A stretch of DNA of 64,000 nucleotides. Source: Gemmatimonadota bacterium. GTDB lineage: Bacteria > Gemmatimonadota > Gemmatimonadetes > Gemmatimonadales > GWC2-71-9. A program made the position numbers and the translations under genes. How positions within the stretch are numbered: position 1 is the first letter of the stretch; the number at the start of each line of letters is the position of its first letter. Shown here piece after piece: positions 60,354-64,000 of this stretch. The stretch spans positions 1 to 64,000 of the forward strand of contig VGVQ01000001.1 of the NCBI GenBank assembly GCA_016874005.1, written 5' to 3'. Under the pieces are notes generated by a model, which did not search any database, had not been told where the DNA came from, and saw nothing but the letters and a program-made list of their open reading frames with translations.

Positions 60354-61396
60354 CGGGGCAGCTCGCGGAACGCCGCGACCAGTCGATCGCAAATGGGCGC
60401 GGGGGCAACGGTGATCCGGAGCAGGTCGCCGAGCACTGGCGCGTTCGGGAACGCCCGCACCGCGATCCCGCCGCGGGCCAGCGCCGCCGCGGCGCCAGGG
60501 GCGTCGGGAACCGACACCGCGATGAAATTGGCATCGCTTCCGAACGAAGAGTAGCCGATCGAGGCGAGCCGGCCCCGAAGCTCCTCACGGGCCTCCCTGA
60601 CGTCTCGCACCACGCCGGCCAGCCACTGCCGGTCGTGGCGGACCGCGGCCGCCGAGGCCCGTTCGGCCAGAGCGTTGACTTTGTAGGGCCCGCGGGCTTT
60701 TTCGATTTCCTCGATCAACGCCGGCGCGCCGACCGCGTAGCCCACCCTCAGGCCCGCCAACCCCCAGACCTTCGAGAAGGTTCGGGTGACCACCGCTCGT
60801 CCGGACGCCACCGCATCGAGCACCCTGCTCCCGCCGGCGAACTCGACATACGCCTCGTCGAGAATCACCAGCCGAGGCGCCCGCTCGAGCAGCCGGTCGA
60901 TCGCGTCGGCGGAGGCCGCCTTGCCGCTCGGGTTGTTGGGCGAGGCGAGGTAGATCAGCTCGGCGCCGGTCGCCAGCAGGCCATCCACATCGGCGGCCCC
61001 ATCGGCAAGCACCGGCACGCCGATCGGACGGAGCGAGTTGGCCGCCGCGAAGTGCGGGGTCATCACGAAGGTGGGCGCCGGGAACGCCAGCCGCCACCCC
61101 GGCTCGCCCAGCGCCCGCATCGAGGCGTCGAGCACGTCGTTAGAGCCGCAGCCGCCGACCACGTTCTCGGGCCGGACCCCAAGCCAGTCGGCGAGGCCCT
61201 CGCGGAGCGGTCCGGTGCCGGCGGAGGGATAACGCGCCGGCCGCTGGTGGGCGAACGCCGCGATCTCCGCCAGCGCCGAGGGCGCCGAGCCGAAGAGGCT
61301 GGTGTTGTCGGAGAGATCGATCTCGACCGGGCCGGCCTCGGTCCGGTAGACCTTGAGGTTGCGGTAATCGTCACGGGGACGCCAAGGGGTCGTCAT
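60350..61396 (-). CDS. hisC: Histidinol-phosphate aminotransferase
   Basis: This 348-residue fold-type I PLP enzyme has IDLSDNTSLFG, VVGGCGSNDVLDASMRALG, YLASPNNPSGKAA, ILDEAYVEFAG and the PLP Lys in TFSKVWGLAGLRVGYAVG. AGGA lies just before the ATG at 61396, which overlaps the hisD stop. Confidence 0.94.
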   Translation of the reverse strand: MTTPWRPRDDYRNLKVYRTEAGPVEIDLSDNTSLFGSAPSALAEIAAFAHQRPARYPSAGTGPLREGLADWLGVRPENVVGGCGSNDVLDASMRALGEPGWRLAFPAPTFVMTPHFAAANSLRPIGVPVLADGAADVDGLLATGAELIYLASPNNPSGKAASADAIDRLLERAPRLVILDEAYVEFAGGSRVLDAVASGRAVVTRTFSKVWGLAGLRVGYAVGAPALIEEIEKARGPYKVNALAERASAAAVRHDRQWLAGVVRDVREAREELRGRLASIGYSSFGSDANFIAVSVPDAPGAAAALARGGIAVRAFPNAPVLGDLLRITVAPAPICDRLVAAFRELPR

Positions 61397-62700
61397 CGTT
61401 CCTCGCTTTGCCACTGCTCGGCCGCGGCCCGGTGACCGGGGAAGCCTTCGATGGTCGCGAGCAAGGCGGTATCCCGCGACAGCCGGGCCGCGGCTCTCGA
61501 GTCGACCCGCTGCTCGGTGACCCACCGGACGAAGGTCTCGGTGCCGAGTCCCGAGAAGGCTCGGGCCAGGCCCGAGGTCGGGAGCACATGGTTGCCACCG
61601 GAGAGATAGTCACCGAAGACGACCGAACTCGACGGGCCGACGAACACCGCCCCGGCCGTGTCGATGCCGGCAGCCAGCGGCTCGGCCTCGGCGGTGGCCA
61701 GGAGGAGATGCTCGGCGGCGAACTCGTTGGCGAACTGCTGGGCCGCGGCCACGGTCGGCGTGAAGAGAACCCCTCCCTGGCCGCGGAACGCGGCCCGAAC
61801 GATCTCGCCGCGATTGGCATCCGCCACCCGATCGGTGAGCCGGTCGAGGAGCCGGCGGCAGAGATCCTGGTCCCCGATCACCAGCGCCACCACCGTGGCG
61901 TCGGGATCGTGCTCGGCCTGGGCGATCATCTCGATCGCCACGGCGTCGAGCGGGCTGGTCCGGTCGACGATCGCGAGCAACTCGGTGGGGCCGGCCGGGC
62001 CGTCGATTCCGACTCGGTGAGCGACCGCGAGCTTCGCCTCGGTCACGTAGGCGTTGCCGGGACCGACGATCCGATCGACGGCCGCCACGGTCTCGGTCCC
62101 GTAGCCTAACGCTCCGATGGCCTGAGCGCCGCCGATGGCGTAGACCCGATCGGCCCCCGCGATGGCGGCCGCCGCGAGAATGGGGTCCGGCGGGACTCCG
62201 TCGGAGCCGGGGGGCGACACCACCGCCACCGACCGGCAACCGGCGACCTTGGCGGGAATGACGCCCATCAGTACCGAGGAGGGATAGGAGGCCCGGCCGC
62301 CGGGGGCATAGACCGCGACCCGGGCAACCGGGTGCGGGACCCTCCGGAGCAAGACCCCGGGCTCGGTTTCGCACTCGACCACCCGAGGGGCGCAGGCCCG
62401 GTGAAAGGTCTCGATGTTCGAAGCGGCGCGGCGCAGGGCGGTGTCCACCGGCTTGGGCAGCCGCCGCACCGCGGCCTCGACCCGCTCGGCGGGCACCACC
62501 ACCGGGCCGGGCTCGACCCGGTCGAGTTCGCGGGTCCATCGCCGGACCGCCACGTCCCCTTCGGCCGCCACGGTCGCCACGATCTCGCGGGCGCGGCGGC
62601 GGACGTCGTCGGGGATGCCTCGGGAGCGGTCGCGGAGGAGCTGCCGGTCGCCGGCCGAGAGGGCCTCGAGGCTGCCGGTGAAGCGGAGCGCGAGGGTCAT
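61393..62700 (-). CDS. hisD: Histidinol dehydrogenase
   Basis: This 435-residue enzyme oxidises histidinol to histidine in two steps. Motifs are YAPGGRASYPSSVLMGVIPA, YAIGGAQAIGALGYGTETV, VDRIVGPGN, the zinc/catalytic segment AQAEHDPDA, and SGGNHVLPTSGLAR. The length is normal. Overlaps hisG by 4 nt. Confidence 0.95.
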   Translation of the reverse strand: MTLALRFTGSLEALSAGDRQLLRDRSRGIPDDVRRRAREIVATVAAEGDVAVRRWTRELDRVEPGPVVVPAERVEAAVRRLPKPVDTALRRAASNIETFHRACAPRVVECETEPGVLLRRVPHPVARVAVYAPGGRASYPSSVLMGVIPAKVAGCRSVAVVSPPGSDGVPPDPILAAAAIAGADRVYAIGGAQAIGALGYGTETVAAVDRIVGPGNAYVTEAKLAVAHRVGIDGPAGPTELLAIVDRTSPLDAVAIEMIAQAEHDPDATVVALVIGDQDLCRRLLDRLTDRVADANRGEIVRAAFRGQGGVLFTPTVAAAQQFANEFAAEHLLLATAEAEPLAAGIDTAGAVFVGPSSSVVFGDYLSGGNHVLPTSGLARAFSGLGTETFVRWVTEQRVDSRAAARLSRDTALLATIEGFPGHRAAAEQWQSEER

Positions 62701-63554
62701 GGCACCAACCGCTCGATTCGAGTCACCAGCACACCGGTGGCGCCCAGGCTCTTCAAGCCCCGAATGGTGGCGTCGATCTTCGCCGCCGCCACCACCGCGT
62801 GGACCGCGACGTGGGCCCCGCCATCGAGGACGTCCATGACCGTGGGTCCGTCGATTCCGGGCACGACCTCCTTGATCCTGCCTAACGAGGCACGGGGGAC
62901 GTTCGCCATCAGGTACCGCTGGCCCCGGGCCCGCACCACCGAGTCGAGCCGGGCCACCAGGGCGTCCAGTTCGCCGGCCTGCGACGGCGCCACCGGGTCC
63001 CTGGTCACCAGTCGGGCGGTCGAATCCAGGATGGTCGCCAGCTCGCGGAGGCCATTGGTCCGCAGGGTGGAGCCGGTCGACACCAGATCGACGATCGCAT
63101 CGGCGATCCCGAGGTGCGGGGTGATCTCCGCCGCCCCGGAAACCGGGACCAGCTGGACCCCTCGCCCTTGCTCGGCGAAGAACCGCTCGGTGAGCCGCGG
63201 GAACGCCGTCGCCACCCGCACGGTTCCGTCGACCTGGGCCGCGGCCTCGATCGGGCTGTCGTCTCGCACCGCGAAGACCAGCCGGCAGCGGCCGAAGCCC
63301 AGGTCGAGACGGTCGGCCAGTGGGCGCGACGATTCGAGCACCAGGTCGCGTCCGGTCACGCCACAGTCAGCCGCCCCGTCGGCGACGAACTCCGGGATGT
63401 CCTGCGATCGGGCGAAGATCACCTCGAGATCGTCGGACACGGCCGCGATCAGGGAGCGGTCGCTCGACGGCCGCACCTCGAGGCCCGCATCGGCGAAGAG
63501 CGCCCGGGCCTCTTCCGCCATCCTTCCCTTGTTGGGTAATGCGACCCGCAGCAT
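62697..63554 (-). CDS. hisG: ATP phosphoribosyltransferase, long form
   Basis: This 285-residue enzyme catalyses the first step. Motifs are RVALPNKGRMAEEA at the start, FARSQDIPEFVADGAADCGVTGRD (in pieces), and the PRPP-binding AIVDLVSTGSTLRTNGL. The extra C-terminal domain (about 215-285) is the ACT-like histidine-feedback domain of long HisG, so no HisZ is needed. GGAGGG lies 4 nt before the ATG at 63554. Confidence 0.95.
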   Translation of the reverse strand: MLRVALPNKGRMAEEARALFADAGLEVRPSSDRSLIAAVSDDLEVIFARSQDIPEFVADGAADCGVTGRDLVLESSRPLADRLDLGFGRCRLVFAVRDDSPIEAAAQVDGTVRVATAFPRLTERFFAEQGRGVQLVPVSGAAEITPHLGIADAIVDLVSTGSTLRTNGLRELATILDSTARLVTRDPVAPSQAGELDALVARLDSVVRARGQRYLMANVPRASLGRIKEVVPGIDGPTVMDVLDGGAHVAVHAVVAAAKIDATIRGLKSLGATGVLVTRIERLVP

Positions 63555-63565
63555 CCGACCCTCCG

Positions 63566-63597
63566 AAAACGAAAAGCCCGTCCCAAGGGGACGGGCT
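63566..63597 (-). terminator. His attenuator terminator
   Basis: On the minus strand AGCCCGTCCC and GGGACGGGCT (63588-63597 and 63575-63584) form a 10 bp stem with a 3 nt loop, followed by TTTTCGTTTT. A leader segment GGGGACGG (63645-63652) can pair with the first arm and act as the antiterminator. Confidence 0.88.
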
Positions 63598-63622
63598 GGT
63601 GAACACGATGCGACGTTGCCTG

Positions 63623-63706
63623 CTACCTCCGCGCGCGTCCCGAGCCGTCCCCACACCTCTCGGCGTGGTGATGATGGTGGGAATGCCGGTGCGCGACCCG
63701 AATCAT
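63623..63706 (-). CDS. hisL: His leader peptide
   Basis: A 27-codon frame from ATG 63706 to TAG 63623 encodes MIRVAHRHS followed by five His in a row, then AERCGDGSGR. Seven of the first 14 codons are His (63665-63691). The frame lies between the promoter and the terminator and directly before hisG, as expected for attenuation by ribosome stalling at His codons when His-tRNA is scarce. The ATG is only about 7 nt after the -10 element, so the peptide is probably translated from a leaderless end. Confidence 0.88.
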   Translation of the reverse strand: MIRVAHRHSHHHHHAERCGDGSGRARR

Positions 63707-63713
63707 GGCAGGG

Positions 63714-63742
63714 ATGCTACCGCTCGGACCAACGATCGTCAA
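63714..63742 (-). promoter_or_regulatory. Promoter of the his operon
   Basis: On the minus strand TTGACG (63737-63742) and TAGCAT (63714-63719) are spaced by 17 bp. It lies just after the hisS stop. Confidence 0.8.
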
Positions 63743-63749
63743 GTCGGGC

Positions 63750-64000
63750 TCACTCGACGATCCGGCGGACCGTGGCAACCAGATCGCCGCTCGTCACGGT
63801 GTGCTGTTGCCCGGCTCGGAGATCGCGCACGGTGGCGGTGCCGGCCGCGACCTCGCCGGGCCCCAGGACCACCGCCACCGGAATCGCCTTGCGATTGGCG
63901 AACCCGATCTGCTCCCGGAGCGGATCCGGATCCGGATACAGCAGGGTCCGCACCCCGGCCCGCCGGAGCTCGCCCGCCAGCCGGGTCGCCGGCCGGCGTT
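63750..64000 (-). CDS. hisS: Histidyl-tRNA synthetase, C-terminal part
   Basis: The last about 83 residues of HisS are present, continuing past the right edge. They form the anticodon-binding domain: LAGELRRAGVRTLLYPDPD, LREQIGFANRKAIPVAVVLGPGE and a final strand ending RRIVE. The catalytic domain is outside the window. It lies immediately upstream of the his operon promoter on the same strand. Confidence 0.9.
   Translation of the reverse strand, partial: RRPATRLAGELRRAGVRTLLYPDPDPLREQIGFANRKAIPVAVVLGPGEVAAGTATVRDLRAGQQHTVTSGDLVATVRRIVE

Larger units (their letters stand above)
9006..62887. repeat. Dispersed octamer CGTTAGGC
   Basis: Exact copies read by eye: plus strand at 9006, 23813, 36062, 37976, 45566, 47063, 47614; minus strand (GCCTAACG) at 12675, 13840, 29454, 31589, 38874, 41982, 54138, 57697, 59370, 62104, 62880. 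One-base variants (CGTTAGGT, GGTTAGGC, CGTTAGGG) occur at about 7160, 10808, 18356, 19044, 21343, 42607, 50823, 53077 and 56371. None was found in the island (1-4877). They are not tandem and follow coding strand direction in most genes. Confidence 0.7.

Noticed and set aside
60272-61435. 387-codon plus-strand frame opposite hisC
   Set aside because: Antisense of hisC and hisH with no domain.
9006-62887. TTAGGC similarity to nematode telomere repeats
   Set aside because: Copies are single and dispersed in genes, never tandem.
1-64000. CRISPR arrays, complete insertion sequences and rRNA genes
   Set aside because: No regular spaced repeats, no intact transposase with terminal repeats and no rRNA sequence was seen.

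Overview
The window looks like a chromosomal segment from a high-GC, Gram-negative-type bacterium, most likely a Gemmatimonadota member. This is inferred from gene content only: Mla lipid transport, TonB/porin outer-membrane genes, a DUF5916 protein, a DUF4384 protein and a Ser/Thr kinase with a TolB-like propeller. No rRNA is present to confirm it. Genes are tightly packed and most operon junctions are ATGA or GTGA overlaps.

Layout. (1) 1-4877 is a foreign island with an AlpA/Xis-like protein, a stand-alone CHC2-like zinc finger, a primase-polymerase, a RepA-like helicase and a divergent phage-type repressor. It abuts the 3' end of tRNA-Gln, which is followed by tRNA-Ala. Its integrase, if any, lies left of the window. 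(2) 5305-15800 holds a class II photolyase, a degenerate Y1-transposase-like protein, RNase Z, mlaEFD, a frameshifted mutY, a patatin, a thioesterase and NAD synthetase. (3) 15826-22634 has a DUF4384 surface protein with a double operator upstream, and an AttEFGH-like ABC exporter in which one permease is truncated and AttH is fused to a permease-like N-terminus. (4) 22652-25693 is a cobalamin-riboswitch operon: btuB, a DUF71 B12-salvage ATPase and a DUF1289 protein. (5) 26307-33178 is an iron operon: a membrane-anchored DtxR-FeoA-FeoA fusion, feoB, dtxR, a DUF1111 dihaem cytochrome, a Rieske lipoprotein and a porin, behind a promoter overlapped by a DtxR-like box. (6) 33207-43217 is mixed accessory DNA, including a DNA-methylase gene and an exported-protein gene that destroy each other at one junction, and an integrase relic beside tRNA-Asn. 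(7) 43372-54888 is a form II CODH/xanthine-dehydrogenase-type operon (coxSLM, mocA, a Ser/Thr kinase, coxG, coxD, coxE, coxF/xdhC). (8) 56373-64000 is a complete his operon (hisGDCHABFN-IE) behind a leader peptide with seven His codons and an attenuator, next to the 3' end of hisS.

Across the chromosomal part, but not the island, the octamer CGTTAGGC occurs at least 18 times on both strands. Nearly every TTA leucine codon I could find lies inside it. This is the strongest unexplained signal in the window. Coordinates, starts and motif counts were read by eye, and no database search was run.
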